DNA of 64,000 bases, taken from positions 5,642,001 to 5,706,000 of the forward strand of contig OZ020311.1 in the NCBI GenBank assembly GCA_963971305.1. The letters run 5' to 3'. The position numbers and the translations under genes were made by a program. Numbering within the stretch: position 1 is the stretch's first letter; every line of letters begins with the position of its first letter. This DNA comes from Arcuatula senhousia. Lineage: Eukaryota; Mollusca; Bivalvia; Mytilida; Mytilidae. Positions 1 through 11,565 of the stretch are shown in pieces. The notes beneath the pieces are model-generated. The model was given only the letters and a program-made list of their open reading frames with translations, ran no database searches and was not told the DNA's origin.

Positions 1-560
1 CAAAATATTTAGCATGATCAAAGTTATGGGATCCTTCATTTTAGGAGTTAATCCCCCCCTAGAACGCCAAAATTATTTTGCTTCTTAATATAACTCATCT
101 GACACCATCAGTTCAATTACAATCACGCTTGGTAATATTTTTTTATTAGTATACGTGGTACAAAATTGTTGTTTTGATTAAAGTTTTATTGCAAAACATT
201 GGCTGCTGATTACATAGAGGTAAATTTTAGTTTTGGGCAAATAACTAAAATAAAAAAAAATGACAGATATCAAATTCCCATTGGAGAAAATTTGTCCAGC
301 AATTAAGTTAATTCCTGACTGTCTTGACAATTTGAAGATCTATAACCACCCATGTAGAAGTCGTTGCTCTTTTTGTGGATTTTTTGTAGTCAGCATTTTG
401 CACTAACTAAGCTCAATATCTTGACAACTTTACAAGATATTCAAGAAATCTAAATTGTAAATTGTAAAGCACATCAAGATCTAAAAACTCTGTAACAGAC
501 CTTCATTTTTGAAGTTATTCTCCGTGAAACGCCAAAATTTACCATTTTTAGTGCCTCTCT
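1..560 (-). repeat. Degenerate copy of the 'GCTCACCTG' Helentron-like repeat family (partial)
   Basis: The segment shares the diagnostic internal phrases of the better-preserved copies at 3500-4677 and 32321-33514: 'aagctcaatatc', 'acatcaagatct', 'aacgccaaaatt' and 'gatatcaaatt'. It reads in the same orientation as the 3500 copy. The window edge cuts one end and no terminal hairpin is visible. No coding potential was seen. The next ~90 bases (560-650) hold nothing recognisable. Confidence 0.55.
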
Positions 561-649
561 TATTGTATTGCAAATCGCTAAAGCTGAAGAGAAACTTTTA
601 ATTACAATATAGTTTCATTTGTAAAGCCGTACAAAAAAGCATTTCAGAA

Positions 650-838
650 AGAAGCAAAGCGGTATCGATGGGGCATTCGAATGTCAAAATTCTGGAAGGG
701 CAACGACAAAAAGCGTAAACATGAACGAGGACAGCACGAAGAAACACAGAACATAAAAAAACACAAAACAAACCAAACTGAAATCAACAACGCAAACTCA
801 AGTCGTAACGATAGTGAACTCAGGTGCTCCGAAAAAGT
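650..838 (-). repeat. Dispersed 'GGAGCACCTGAGTTCACT' repeat, copy 1
   Basis: The minus strand carries the phrase 'cggagcacctgagttcact' and the segment ends with 'gacattcgaatgccccat'. Related copies lie at 22640-22855 (+), 24664-24880 (-) and 29610-29840 (+). All are about 200 bp, T-rich in the sense strand, and share both end phrases. The short ORFs inside them encode low-complexity hydrophobic peptides and are not believable genes. I cannot place the class; it could be the tail of a retroelement. Confidence 0.6.
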
Positions 839-898
839 TATCAATATTTAATTCAGTGTGCCGGGAAAGAAAGACAAAACAAAACTGATGACAAATCA

Positions 899-1105
899 TC
901 ATCTGAGAGATAGAAATCCCATATTTGTCAACGAGCGCATGATGTCATCCGTATTTTTTTTGTCAGAGGTGACTCTTTGCCAAAGAATATGCATCGATGT
1001 AATTCCCGCAAGTTCTAGAATAACGAATCCATAGAGATACATAAACTCCAAAAGCTGAAGCAGGCGGAATGTTGCTACACAAGAACTGAAAGTTGAAGTC
1101 ATCAC
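899..1105 (-). pseudogene. Coding-like exon remnant ending in GFLSLR
   Basis: On the minus strand an open frame follows an apparent splice acceptor (a pyrimidine-rich run ending in CAG near 1104) and ends in the peptide 'GFLSLR' plus stop. A very similar end, 'DIVCSLIATGFLSLR' plus stop, is encoded on the plus strand at 22026-22083. A more decayed relative with the phrase 'CVATFR' lies at 3285-3440 (-). The recurrence of the same peptide suggests relics of one coding family. I do not recognise the product. The frame is hydrophobic in the middle and could include a membrane segment. Low confidence. Confidence 0.25.
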
Positions 1106-1109
1106 TTTT

Positions 1110-2090
1110 TTCTTATTTTTGATGATGGTCTTCCTTGAAAGTCTATTTCGAGACGTAGGTCCAAATATGAAGCAGTCTTCCTAGAATCAGTAATGTCCTT
1201 TATCTTTAGTTCCTGAGGACAAATAAGGTGGAGAAATTCACCAAACAGAGAATTTTTCATCGAAATGACTTCATCAATAACACGGAATGTGAGATTAAAA
1301 GAAAGAGTTAGTCTACGATCTTTTTTTTTGCCTAGAAGTGATTTATTACCCTTTGTAAAGGGTAAGTGTAGGGTAACCTATTGGTCCCCTATAAAGGCAC
1401 AACTGTCAAAAATTCACGTAAGGTTTAACTTGGCATTTTCTTTTAAAAAAATAGAATGAAATGTTTAATTAAAAGAATGAAACTGAAATTGTAGACCTTG
1501 TTCGACCAAAGTAGAAACCGGCTAACAATTTGTAAAAGTTGTACAACGAAAGACAACTCCATTGTTCCTTTTAATTTTTTTTCAAGGTAGTGTATACTTG
1601 AATATAGATGGATTTATTTATGTTTTTTGTTAAATGTCAAGAAGTGGGTCTTTCATTCATGAACCGAGATTCGATTTTGATCAAATGTGTCAATTTATAT
1701 ACATGTAGTTTTCATCTGAGGCTAAATGCAAGGTCAGCATCAAACATACACTGCTCACATTGAGGCTGTTGGTTAGTTTGTATTTGGCAGTATACAAATA
1801 CTAAAACATGTAAAAAAAGTAAAATTTGACCATGCTGTATGCGGATATTGCATGGAATAACTACCCAACAGCAGCATTTGAATCAAACCACTGGAAGGTA
1901 AAAAACGAAATATTTCAAAAGAAAGTAATCAAAATCAGATCGTTCGAACAGGGAAGACAAATTCAGAATCGATAATATCGACTCGGAAACTTTAAAGAAA
2001 CCCGGTGTTTTAAATAATTTTAGATTTACACAATCAATTCAATTTAAAAAAATATAAAAAAATAGCTAAGGGAGCTACCACTTGATGTTT
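1110..2090. other. AT-rich non-coding stretch
   Basis: No gene is visible. Around 1750-1920 lies a short dispersed repeat with the phrase 'cagcagcatttgaatc' and 'ggaaggt'. Related copies are near 2520-2560 and 55930-55970. The rest is unremarkable AT-rich DNA. Confidence 0.5.
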
Positions 2091-2330
2091 AGGGGGGGGG
2101 GGCTATGGATATATCTTCGTCCTGCCTTCTTATTTTTGGATATTTCCGCTTGCGCGCACCATTTTTTTAATTTTTAAAGCTATAAAGCTATAATAAAATT
2201 TTCAGGCAAAACTACCATCCTGCCTTTTTTTAATTCAAAGCATTCACTTTCCTGCTTTGTTATTCCTGGATTTTTGCCATCCTGCCTTTTTATATTTCAA
2301 ATTTCAAATTTCACCATAGCCCCCCCCCCT
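2091..2330. mobile_element. 240-bp MITE with poly-G inverted termini
   Basis: The segment begins AGGGGGGGGG...GGCTATGG and ends CCATAGCCCCCCCCCCT, forming inverted termini about 18 bp long, extended by TTT/AAA outside. The interior repeats 'cctgcctt' several times. There is no ORF. A short fragment with a similar G-run lies near 4710. The target duplication is ambiguous because the flanks are A/T runs. Confidence 0.6.
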
Positions 2331-3499
2331 AAAATAAATGGTCGGTCATTAATTAGTGTTGGACAAGTCTGAATACAAGACTCGTTATTACCCTCGAGGA
2401 CCAATAGTCCACCATTTGAAAATCTCTACCAAGTCAAGTGGTTTCAAAATACCAACACCAAAAATGTACAAAAACAGTTAATTTAGTTACCTTGTAATAT
2501 GCATAAAATAAGGAGTAACCTCTCAGCAACAGCATTTCAATCACAACATTGGAAGGCCAGAAGAGAAGTACCAAAACCAAAACGTTCGAACATAACCAGG
2601 TTAATCACCGCTGATTTATATGGGATGTGTACTCTTATTTCCCAATTGTTTTTTTCTGCCAAGTTACCTGATTGATCATACACATAAATACCCTACATTA
2701 CACTACAGCGTGGATTCAGAAAAGGCGTGGGGTCCATCGAGCTAGGACAAAATAGGGGAACCAGACCAAATTTGCAAAAAAAATATTGAAGGTTACCAAA
2801 GAAAGAGGGTTTCACCCCGGACCCCCCCCCCTCTCTCTCTGAAACCTCTTTTCCAATGGAAATTTCACCCTGATAATTTCTAACAAACTTTGGCTGTGGC
2901 TGTACATTTCTTAAATATAAAGGCGTTGCAAATGAAAATAAAAACATTATACCATAAGAAAACCGTAAATTGTTGCGTTCGACAAGTAAAATGTTTATAA
3001 GTGAATGTCTAGGTGTAAAAAAAGGGGGGGTCTTGTGAAATCAAAACATTTGAACTTGAACAACCGAAAAATGAGTTTATGAAAGAAGAGAATAGCCTTT
3101 CTTTAATTTTCGATATATTCCACGGGTGATTACATGAAATAATGCAGTTACAAAAATATTTCAACAGGTGAAAATATAGGAAGATTTTTTAAATTGATAT
3201 TCACCTTCTTTAAATCGCATGTTTAACAGTAAGTCTAGATAGGTAACCTACACCTACATAGAATGATAAAAAAAAAAAAAAAGAAGCTCGTATTTGTCTA
3301 GGAGCATATGATGCCTTTCGTAAAATTTCTCCAGTAACATGGCCTTGAGTAAGCAATTTGTATGTCAGATGTGGCGCTAAATTCACGAGAGAAATCATCG
3401 ATGATCTGGAATGGACGGAATGTTGCCACACAAAAAAAAGGGACATTCAGGCATGGATCCAGGATTTTTGTTTAGAGGGGTATTAAAAATTGTTGGCCT
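2331..3499. other. Non-coding stretch with degenerate repeats
   Basis: No believable gene. 2480-2610 resembles the 'cagcatttcaatc' repeat seen at 1750-1920. 3285-3440 on the minus strand is a decayed relative of the 899-1105 coding remnant ('CVATFR' peptide followed by stops). Homopolymer A and C runs account for the short ORFs here. Confidence 0.4.
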
Positions 3500-4677
3500 T
3501 TTTAGCTCACCTGGACCGAAGGTCCATGTAAGCTTATACCATCACTTGGCGTCCGTCGTCATCGTCGTGGTCGTCTGTTAACAATTTTTCAAACGTTAAC
3601 TTGTCCGACATTATGTGTACAAAGCTATCGTTCGGATTTTCGATTTGTAAAACAACATGGCCGCCATGGCTAAAAGTAGAACATAGGGGTCAAATTACAG
3701 TTTTTTGCAAATAACTTAAAAACGATTACTGATATCAAATTCTGGCAAGGTTATATATAGTGATCAACACGTCCAGATCTACCAGCCCTGAATATTCAAG
3801 AAATCCAATATCCCATGTAGGAGTTATTGCCCTTTTTCCGATTTTTTTTTTGCAAAATTTGCACATGTTAAGCTCAATATCATGAAATCTTTTAAAGTTA
3901 TTGAAGAAATTTTAATTGTATATTGTTCAGCGTATCAAGATCTACAAAAAATATTAAAGGTCAATGCTTTGTTCCTTTTAGGAGTTATTTCCCATAGAAC
4001 GTCAAAATTGACCATTATTAAAGCATTTCATCATTACAATAAAATCATTAACTTGTCTAACACCATACATCCAATTACATTCAAACGTAGTACAGTTGTT
4101 TATTAGCATAAATGCTACAAAACTATCGTTTTGATTTTTGATTCTTAAAAAAAACATGGCCGCCATGGCAAAAATAGAACATAGGGGTAAACTCTAGTTT
4201 TTGCAAGTTATAGATATCAAAAGTGTGATGGGAGCAAAAGTGTTCAGCACATCAAGATCTACCAGCCCTGCAATTCTCAAGAAAATCCAATTACTAGTAC
4301 TTATGTAGGAGTTATTGCCCTTTTTCAGATTTTTTTTTCAAAACTTTGTACTTTTTAAGCTCAATATATTAAAAACTAATAAAGTAATTTAAAAAAAATA
4401 AATCGCATTTTAGCACATCAAGATCTTCAAAAAATGAAGGCAGTCAATTCTGGACTGTTCCTTTTAGGAGTTTTCTTCCTTAAAACGTCAAAATTGACCA
4501 TTTTCATATATGTTCAATTGAAAGTTAACACATTATGTTCTTTCAAATTTGCAGTGTTGCAAAACACCGATAGTATATAATTATGCAGCATTCTGTTAAA
4601 CCCTATAGTTTATGACTCGGCTTATAATTTAGGCATTTTAGTCAGGTTAGTGATTCAGGTCCTGGGAGCCTCTTGTT
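3500..4677 (-). mobile_element. Helentron-like non-autonomous element ('GCTCACCTG' family), minus orientation
   Basis: One end is a hairpin, 'agctcacctggacc' followed by 'ggtcca', next to a GTCGTC-rich microsatellite ('gtccgtcgtcatcgtcg'). The other end is 'cctgggagcctcttg', the reverse complement of the 'aagaggctcccagg' start of the copy at 32321. Inside are two units of about 500 bp with shared phrases ('aaaacatggccgccatggc', 'acatcaagatctac'). Hairpin plus microsatellite plus tandem core fits the HINE/Helentron-derived repeats of molluscs (family knowledge). No coding capacity. Confidence 0.6.
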
Positions 4678-4755
4678 TGATTGATTTCATGGTAAAAAAA
4701 AATTCTTCACATTTTAGGGGGGGGTGCGCCCCCGCCTGAATCCGCGCCTGACATT

Positions 4756-5383
4756 GACCTAAAAAGTGTCACGTGCCTCTTAACGGACCATGTTTCTCAA
4801 AGTAATACCAATTTTGGCATTTTTGTCCCAATATTTTGAAACAGTCTCTTTCTCTGAGGACAGGGGGCAATACTATTTCTTAATTGTTTCTTTGTTATTG
4901 ACTTAGCTATTGACCCCTTGGGGTGTAATTTGCTCAATAAACTTATGACTTATGACTTATGACCTATTAATATTTTGGTCCAAAAATCCTTCTCTTGTGT
5001 TATTTATTGTGCAAGCAGCACAAGACTTACTACAAAAAAAATGTTTCAGTGACGAAAATAACGTATTTTAATGCATTTTTCGTCATTATAAGGACACATT
5101 TTTGCAGAGGTTCGGTCTTCGCCTTTTCGTTTTGCGAAGAAGTGTCAAATCAAATCAAAATGGTTTTTGCGGGAGGTTTCTCGTGAATAAAAACTATTAG
5201 GACACATCTATCACCAGTTTCACTTATTTACTATATTTTAGCCTCAGAGTTAATTTCGTAAAAATAAATGATTTTTTTTTCATAAAACTACTTAACGGAC
5301 TGCCTCGTGCAACATATAACGGACAAAACCGCAATGTAACACGTAACGGACAAAATGCCTCGATAAACGGTTAGGCCTCCTTG
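4756..5383 (-). mobile_element. End fragment of the 24-bp-TIR transposon family
   Basis: This is an inverted partial copy of the terminal ~520 bp of the element at 17037-19896. It ends at 5360-5383 with exactly the same 24-bp terminus (TCGATAAACGG...CCTCCTTG) and carries four TAACGGAC motifs. The opposite end is missing. A foreign ~130-bp insert interrupts it at about 4834-4965. Confidence 0.75.
4834..4965 (+). mobile_element. 5'-truncated non-LTR-type tail with (TTATGAC)3
   Basis: Compared with the uninterrupted relative at 17455-17480, extra sequence lies between 'cccaatattt' and 'aatattttgg'. It ends in 'gctcaataaac' followed by three TTATGAC repeats. The direct repeat 'AATATTTT' on both sides fits a target duplication. 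A short body with a simple-repeat tail and a direct repeat is what truncated LINE or SINE insertions leave. The family is not identified. Confidence 0.4.
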
Positions 5384-6868
5384 CCGTAACGAAATATACA
5401 GGTCATTCTAAAATATACGATATAATTTGAAAATCAATGACCCATTTATTCGAAATAGGTCATTTAGATTATTTATAATAACAATTCAACTATAAATTCC
5501 TTTCATAAAATGCCCTCCAGCAACCGTAGATGTACATGTTCGTAGAGGAGTCCATCGGGACCCCCCCTTTTTTTAAAAATTTAGCTCTTAACGCTCATTT
5601 TCATACCAAACTAGTTGTAACCTTACACCCTTTTAAACGCCAACACAAAGCAAAACAACTCGCTCACCACAAAACTAATCAATAATAAACCATACCTTAA
5701 AAAATAAATGGACGGGGAAAATCTAGGACGATTTTATTCATGTCAGAAATATGACACAGAATTGATATAAATACCAATAATTTTACTTAATATATCTAGT
5801 GCACAAGTGGACAGTAAAAGCATTTTCTCTCAAAACAGGTAAATATTATTGTTATTCTTTTTTTAATAAGATTTAACAAATATCTAAGCATTTACTGTTT
5901 TAGTAGGAAAAGTATACGTGCGTATAGCTGCTGATTGATTGATTTATAAAGGATAATGATATTTAACACAACATGCATATTAACTCAACGACAATAAGAA
6001 AATCCAAAATGAAAAAAAATGCCCGTCTTAAATCCATGCGACCAGTGGTCGCTGCTCGCCGTCTAGCAATTGATTAAAATGCATATATATGATTTAAAAA
6101 CAACATGAAAGAACCACTTTTGGAGATTGATCACCTAGCATTAAGACGACAAGTACCAACATAAGCTTGGGATAGGATAGGTACATACGACATGTAATGC
6201 ACGGGGATTTGTGGGCTATTCTTCTCTTACATAACAAAGCATAAATTCTAATCGATTATTGCTTTATTCAACCCGGTAAAGAGCTAATAGACCAAAAGAC
6301 CATAAGAACAAACAAGACTAAGGAGAACTCTTCAGATAACTCTCGCTGGTACTGACAGTTAGCTTGAGCTAAGAAAACATTTAGTTGAACAAGTGTTGAC
6401 TGTGTTGGGGATGCCCAACTCAAAATATCTCCCAAACGTTCTATCTAAATTTTGACATCATTTCCTATTTCACCATCATATAAAACCCCTAAATGCCAAG
6501 TTTTATTGAGATTGAATGATTTTGACAAATTGCCCATTTTGGACCTTAAATATCCCATTTTCGCAAATAACTCGAAAACCATAAATACAACTTCAATATT
6601 TTCCCATATTATTGAAGAGCTCCTTTTGCTCTATAACCTTCAAAATTTCAGAACCCTTCGCACCTATAATAGTTTATCGAGATATTTTCAATGTCCTATA
6701 TTATGATCCTTTTCCTGTTTCCATGAAAACGTACGGCAGCTATATTTGAAATTATGATCTTAGCATTCACACCTATGAGTGCCACTCTATCACATAACGA
6801 TCCAATGAGTAGTTTTTGAGAAACCGTCCGGACATGTTCATGACCGGAATAATTTTTTAAAACTTTAG
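5384..6868. other. AT-rich non-coding stretch
   Basis: No gene is visible. Around 6035-6065 the phrase 'cgaccagtggtcgctgctcg' resembles repeat sequence near 42670 ('agcagcgaccgctggtcac'). 6446-6860 contains a short open frame without recognisable protein character. Nothing else is supported. Confidence 0.4.
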
Positions 6869-6876
6869 AGTAAAAC
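6869..6876. repeat. Target-site duplication AGTAAAAC (left)
   Basis: The identical octamer flanks the composite element at 13748-13755. Confidence 0.65.
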
Positions 6877-7133
6877 GGTGACATCCCGGTAGTCCGACAA
6901 TCAATAGTTCGACAGCCCATTGGTCCGACAACCCAATAGTCCGACAACCCGATAGTCCGACAATGCTAATATACATGTATTTAATGTTCAATAAAACTTT
7001 AAACACAACCAAATAAAAAAAAAACCTCTAAGCATACAATCCTGACTTCAAATGGATGTTTTATAGAAATTAAATTATATGAATATTGAAAATGATTTCA
7101 TTTACTTATAATTAACTTTAATTAAGATATAAA

Positions 7134-7421
7134 CACAGGCACTTGTATACAGGATAACCCTTATGGTGCCCCAACCCCCCTTTTTTTCAAAACCGATTAT
7201 TTTTCATTTTTTCTGTTACATTTCTCATTTTCACTCATACACATGTCAAATATATGCAAATCCACCATCAAACAGTATCTACTATCCATATGGGGTTACT
7301 GAGATTTGCATATATTTGACATGTGTATGAGTGAAAATGAGAAATGTAACAGAAAAAATGAAAAATAATCGGTTTTGAAAAAAAGGGGGGTGAAGGGTTA
7401 TCCTGTATACAAGTGCCTGTG
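7134..7421. mobile_element. 288-bp foldback MITE, hAT-like, with 8-bp TSD
   Basis: Nearly the whole element is an inverted repeat. The left arm 7134-7262 and right arm 7303-7421 are near-identical complements except for a short indel near the G/C run, separated by a 40-bp loop. The ends are CACAGGCAC and GTGCCTGTG. The octamer GATATAAA lies directly outside both ends (7126-7133 and 7422-7429). An 8-bp duplication with CA...TG ends fits non-autonomous hAT MITEs (family knowledge). It encodes no protein. It sits 257 bp inside the composite element. Confidence 0.8.
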
Positions 7422-7493
7422 GATATAAACTGAAGAAATCATGCCTTCAATCAATATTTAACGTACTTATCTTATGAATCATTCTCTTTTTAA

Positions 7494-8358
7494 ACAAGAA
7501 GCCTTCAGGAGCCTTAATCGCTCACCTGGTCTTGATGTCAACCCTATGAAGACTTTTGTTTTGTATAGCTAAATGAGCTGAATGTTTAAGCAAGAAAAAA
7601 CTTTTCTCTATCTGCAATAGTTTTCATTCTATAAGGAAAAAACACTAATTTTCACCTTTAAAGGTTCATAACTCCTTTAAGGGATCATCTGCCAATTTCG
7701 ACTCTAAAAAGACTTTTGTAGAGCTTAATGAACTGAATGTTTCAGCAAGCAACAGCTTTTCTCTATCTGCAAAAGTTTTCATTCTATAGACAAAAAACAT
7801 TATTTTTCACCTTTAAGGGGCGAAACCCTTATTAGGGGTCATCTGACAAGTTCGACCCAATGGAAACTTTAGTAGAGCTAGATAAGCTGAACATTTAAGC
7901 AAGCATTAGCTTTTTTCTTTCAACAATAGTTTTCATTTTGTAAGCAAAAAACATGAAAAAAAAACCCGCTATTTTTCACCTTTTAGGAACTGTAACCCGT
8001 ATAAGGGATCATCTGACAACTTTGACCAAATAGAGACTTTAGTAGAACTTATGATGCTGAAGCAGTAGGATTGCATCAGATTTATTATCTCTTTTACTTT
8101 TTGATTTACAGGCCAAAGACAGTAGTCTGACCCCCTGGTATATTTTTAGTAGGTAGCCATGTTTTTTACGAATCAAAAATCAAAACACAGGTTTGGTGCA
8201 GGACACCCTAAAGATCATTCATACCAAGTTTCATATAATTCTGATCTGTAGTTTCAGAGGAGAAGATTTGAGAACAATTGTAATGACAGACGACGACAGA
8301 CGACAAGTGATGGCAATAGCTCACCTGGACCTTTGACCATAGGTCCAGGTGAGTTAAA
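7494..8358 (+). mobile_element. Helentron-like non-autonomous element ('GCTCACCTG' family), plus orientation
   Basis: It starts 'aagaagccttcaggagcc' followed by 'tcgctcacctgg' and ends with a hairpin 'agctcacctggacc'/'ggtccaggtgag' and TTAAAA. GACGACAGACGACAAGTGA sits just upstream of the hairpin. Three internal units share 'catctgacaa', 'ttttcacctttta' and 'gcaagc'. No coding capacity. The end structure matches the copies at 3500-4677 and 41728-42000. Confidence 0.6.
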
Positions 8359-8413
8359 AGAGAAATAAAAAGCAAAAAATATATGTATGTTACATGGTAA
8401 ATTGATCTCCAGG

Positions 8414-8557
8414 GCGATCCGGAATCCTCCTGGGGCGAATTTGAATTCCGATTTCTCCTAGGACAAATTGGAATTCTGATTTGCACTGGATTTAAACCAG
8501 TGCTAATCAGAATTCAAATTTGTTCTCAGAAAGATCAAGGAGGATTCCGGATCCCAC
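8414..8557. repeat. Foldback element of the 'GATCCGGAATCCTCC' family, copy 1
   Basis: An imperfect hairpin: the arm starting GATCCGGAATCCTCC pairs with GGAGGATTCCGGATC about 140 bp later, with an inner stem 'gatttgcactgg'/'ccagtgctaatc' and a short loop. Other members are at 9332-9500, its tandem copy at 11397-11565, and a degenerate one at 28640-28730. There is no ORF. Confidence 0.7.
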
Positions 8558-8827
8558 TGACTGAACATTGAAAAGTTATATTTTGAAATTAAAATAATTG
8601 TTTGAATTTCTTAAAGCACATACTGTGATTTTCTTAAATTCAAAATCAAAAACTATATTTTGAAAATAAATTAATCTAAGGCCTTATTATGTTTAATAAA
8701 TTTTGATAAGATACATTCTTTACTACAAACAAACAAAAATAAAATAAAAAATATAATAAATAACAAAAAAATAATCAATTTATATTACATGTATTGATCT
8801 TTAATCTTTTCACTTTTTTACCAAACA

Positions 8828-9133
8828 ATGCTTATTCCTGAATTTAGTTTAATAAATTTCTTTGTTCTGAACAATTTGATGCTTGGGCACTACAAGATGC
8901 TTTGGAAACAGTTGAGACATAATGTTATTCCAGATAATCCAATGGTAAACTATATGCACGAAGCAAAACGCCGTCGCGTTCGTCATGAGTCGCTAAAAAA
9001 AATCACTCAATTAATGAAGACTGTAATGGGAAATGCAACACGCTCAGATGTTTGTGCTGTAATGTTAAGGTTCCATAAAAATGTTGAATCAAATACTACC
9101 AGAGAAATTATAATTGGTGTTCAGAATTCATGA
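8828..9133 (+). CDS. Hypothetical 101-aa open frame, doubtful gene
   Basis: An ATG-initiated frame of 101 residues with a basic patch near residue 48 (KRRRVRH) and a protein-like C-terminal half, unusual for such AT-rich DNA. I recognise no family. It lies between two foldback repeats inside the composite element. Its last codons overlap the left breakpoint of the 2,065-bp tandem duplication, so only its 3' end is duplicated at 11176. It could be a captured exon or chance. Confidence 0.2.
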   Translation: MLIPEFSLINFFVLNNLMLGHYKMLWKQLRHNVIPDNPMVNYMHEAKRRRVRHESLKKITQLMKTVMGNATRSDVCAVMLRFHKNVESNTTREIIIGVQNS

Positions 9134-9331
9134 AATCGCTACCTTTTCCATTTTTTTAAGTACTACATGGATATTTGTTGTGGTTTTTTTTATGTGTATT
9201 ATTTGTATTTATTTTGCTTTTTGTCAAATAAAATCATTAAATTTACATTTTTCTATAACAAATATTTTAGTATTATCCAGAATCATCCTGACTTAAGTTT
9301 CTAGTGTGATTCCAGATCTTACCAGAATTTC

Positions 9332-9500
9332 AGGGGGATCCGGAATCCTCCAAGGAAAAATCAGGATATCCCAATTTCACCTAGGACAAATTGGAGTTCT
9401 GATTTGCACTGGTTTTAATCCAGGGCAAATCAGAATTCCAATTTGTCCTAGGAGAAAACAGAATTCGAATTTGCCTTAGGAGGATTCCGGATCGCACTGG
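9332..9500. repeat. Foldback element of the 'GATCCGGAATCCTCC' family, copy 2
   Basis: Outer stem GGATCCGGAATCCTCC / GGAGGATTCCGGATC and inner stem 'caaattggagttctgattt' / 'aaatcagaattccaatttg' around a short loop near 9419. The tandem copy is at 11397-11565. Confidence 0.7.
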
Positions 9501-9583
9501 ATTCTAATTTGCCCTGTAACATATATACAGACTACACGCCTTATATTTGACATGATGCTTTGGTAATTTTGTGTTACCTTTAT

Positions 9584-10000
9584 TATGTCTCCCCTCACTT
9601 TTGTGTGGAGACATATTTGTTTTGTCCTGTCCGTCCGTCCGTCACAATTGTCAGCGCAACTCCTCTGAAATTACTGAACCGAATATCAGCGACAAGTTGT
9701 ATATAAGAAGAACACCATATGTAGTTGTGCATATAACCGGGAAATTTTTATCCTCAAATTTTGTGGAAGTAATGGCCCTTTGAACTTAGAAATTTGCTAA
9801 AATCCTCATTTATCATCCTGTCAACTAGTGCAACTCCTCTGAAACTACTGAACCGAATTAAATGAAATTTGGTATATATAGGACGGACACCATTATGTAG
9901 TCGTGCATATGTTCTATTATGCAAGGAAATTTTTATCCTCAAATTTTTGTAGAAGTTATTGACCTTTAAAATTGGAAGTTTAGGGGGCGGGGGGAGACAT
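9584..10000 (+). mobile_element. Pearl/HINE-like element with ATGTCTCCCC inverted ends
   Basis: Begins ATGTCTCCCC and ends GGGGAGACAT. Near the left end is a GTCC tetranucleotide run, followed by two related units of about 170 bp, each with 'gcaactcctctgaaa' and 'actgaaccgaat'. Short inverted ends, a GTCC/GACG microsatellite and a tandem core match pearl-type bivalve elements (family knowledge). Frames inside are repeat-derived. Confidence 0.6.
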
Positions 10001-10417
10001 CGTTTTTGCATGCAAAAACAAACTTTAATTTAATTATCATAATTAACTTGATTACCTTTTTGCGACAGTTTTTTCCTGGCAACTACATGCAATAGCATAC
10101 CTGGCATTTAGCTTCATTCTATTTAACTTCCAAGTCTGAGTAAATTACAGCCCCAACTTCATTCCTGACAATGAAATACCGTATGTCAGGAGGCTGCATG
10201 ATTTAAAACAATTTTATATTGGTAACACACTGACTGTTATTGTGATTGGAAGAGATGGACTCAATAAGCTGCTTTTCCCTATCATGTACAAACCCTCTTC
10301 TTTTTAGCGTTCCCCACGGAGCCTAATGTGTGTCAAATTTTTCTTCGCTTACAATTCTTGATCATCTTCGCAAATGTTATGAAGAAAGAGTCGGAAAACT
10401 TGGTTTGTGAAATTTTC

Positions 10418-10493
10418 AATCCTGACCAGGATCGAACCACGACCCATGGTGTTCGTAGCACTGCACTTTAACAACTTCACCACCGTTTGCCAT
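10418..10493 (-). ncRNA. tRNA-like segment (SINE head or tRNA pseudogene)
   Basis: On the minus strand a B-box-like GGTTCGATCC (10429-10438) follows an A-box-like TGGTGAAGTTGTTAAAG (10466-10482) at tRNA-like spacing. Between them a seven-base loop CTACGAA would present anticodon ACG after T33. The anticodon and T stems pair poorly, so a functional tRNA is unlikely. A tRNA-derived SINE head is the best guess. A tandem copy lies at 12483-12558. Confidence 0.35.
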
Positions 10494-11396
10494 CGTCATG
10501 TAGTTAATAGGACGGGTACATATACAATTTTATGATGTTTTGTTTTGTTATTTCTTAAAAGTATACATATGCCTATTTCTGTAAAGTTTCATGAACAATG
10601 TCATTCACTAATTATGCGGGTCCCGGTGTACTCAACAGAGCCCAGTTAGTCGAATAATTGGTTTTCTGTGACGATGGGTCAGTGCTCTTCCCACAGAGCG
10701 ATCAGGTTTTGTACTTTGGTGGCTGAATAGGTTGGCTCATGTGTTCAGGGAGTTGTCAGGTCATAACACTGAAAGCCTGTGTTAAGAGAGCTATGGTATT
10801 ATGCCCGTCTGGGTGCACATTTACTACTTCTCAATTTTCTAGTGGCTTTCAAAATTTACTGTTTCATTATTTCCCACCGGACTCATATTTCTCTTTAGTT
10901 CATGATCATTTTATCAACCATTTCATGTTCTTCTCCCGTATGTAACATATAATGTTACCCTTAATTGAAAAGTCACTTAAACCTTAAAAGTTACCCATCT
11001 CTTATCCCAAATCCTCTTTAACCCCTTGATGGATTTTCATAAAACTTTCACACAATCTTTTTTACATAATGTAAATGTGCACCTTTTATTTAAAAAATTG
11101 ATCAAAATGATTTTTGGGTTTCCCTAGCAATGTATAGTCTGAGCCATTCGATTTCCAGAGGTTACCCATCCCTTATAATTGGTGTTCAGAATTCATGAAA
11201 TCGCTACCTTTTCCATTTTTTTAAGTACTACATGGATATTTGTTGTGGTTTTTTTTATGTGTATTATTTGTATTTATTTTGCTTTTTGTCAAATAAAATC
11301 ATTAAATTTACATTTTTCTATAACAAATATTTTAGTATTATCCAGAATCATCCTGACTTAAGTTTCTAGTGTGATTCCAGATCTTACCAGAATTTC

Positions 11397-11565
11397 AGGG
11401 GGATCCGGAATCCTCCAAGGAAAAATCAGGATATCCCAATTTCACCTAGGACAAATTGGAGTTCTGATTTGCACTGGTTTTAATCCAGGGCAAATCAGAA
11501 TTCCAATTTGTCCTAGGAGAAAACAGAATTCGAATTTGCCTTAGGAGGATTCCGGATCGCACTGG
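11397..11565. repeat. Foldback element of the 'GATCCGGAATCCTCC' family, tandem copy
   Basis: Same sequence as 9332-9500, carried by the second 2,065-bp unit. Confidence 0.7.

Larger units (their letters stand above)
9107..11174 (+). repeat. 2,065-bp tandem duplication, copy 1
   Basis: The sequence from 'taattggtgttcag' onward recurs exactly 2,065 bp later. I noticed only one clear substitution (10899 G versus 12964 T). At the junction the sequences share TTAT, so the breakpoint has 4-bp microhomology. The unit contains a foldback element, a pearl-like element and a tRNA-like segment. Confidence 0.85.

Noticed and set aside
10418..10493. Functional tRNA-Arg gene
   Set aside because: Anticodon and T stems do not pair well; kept only as a tRNA-like segment.
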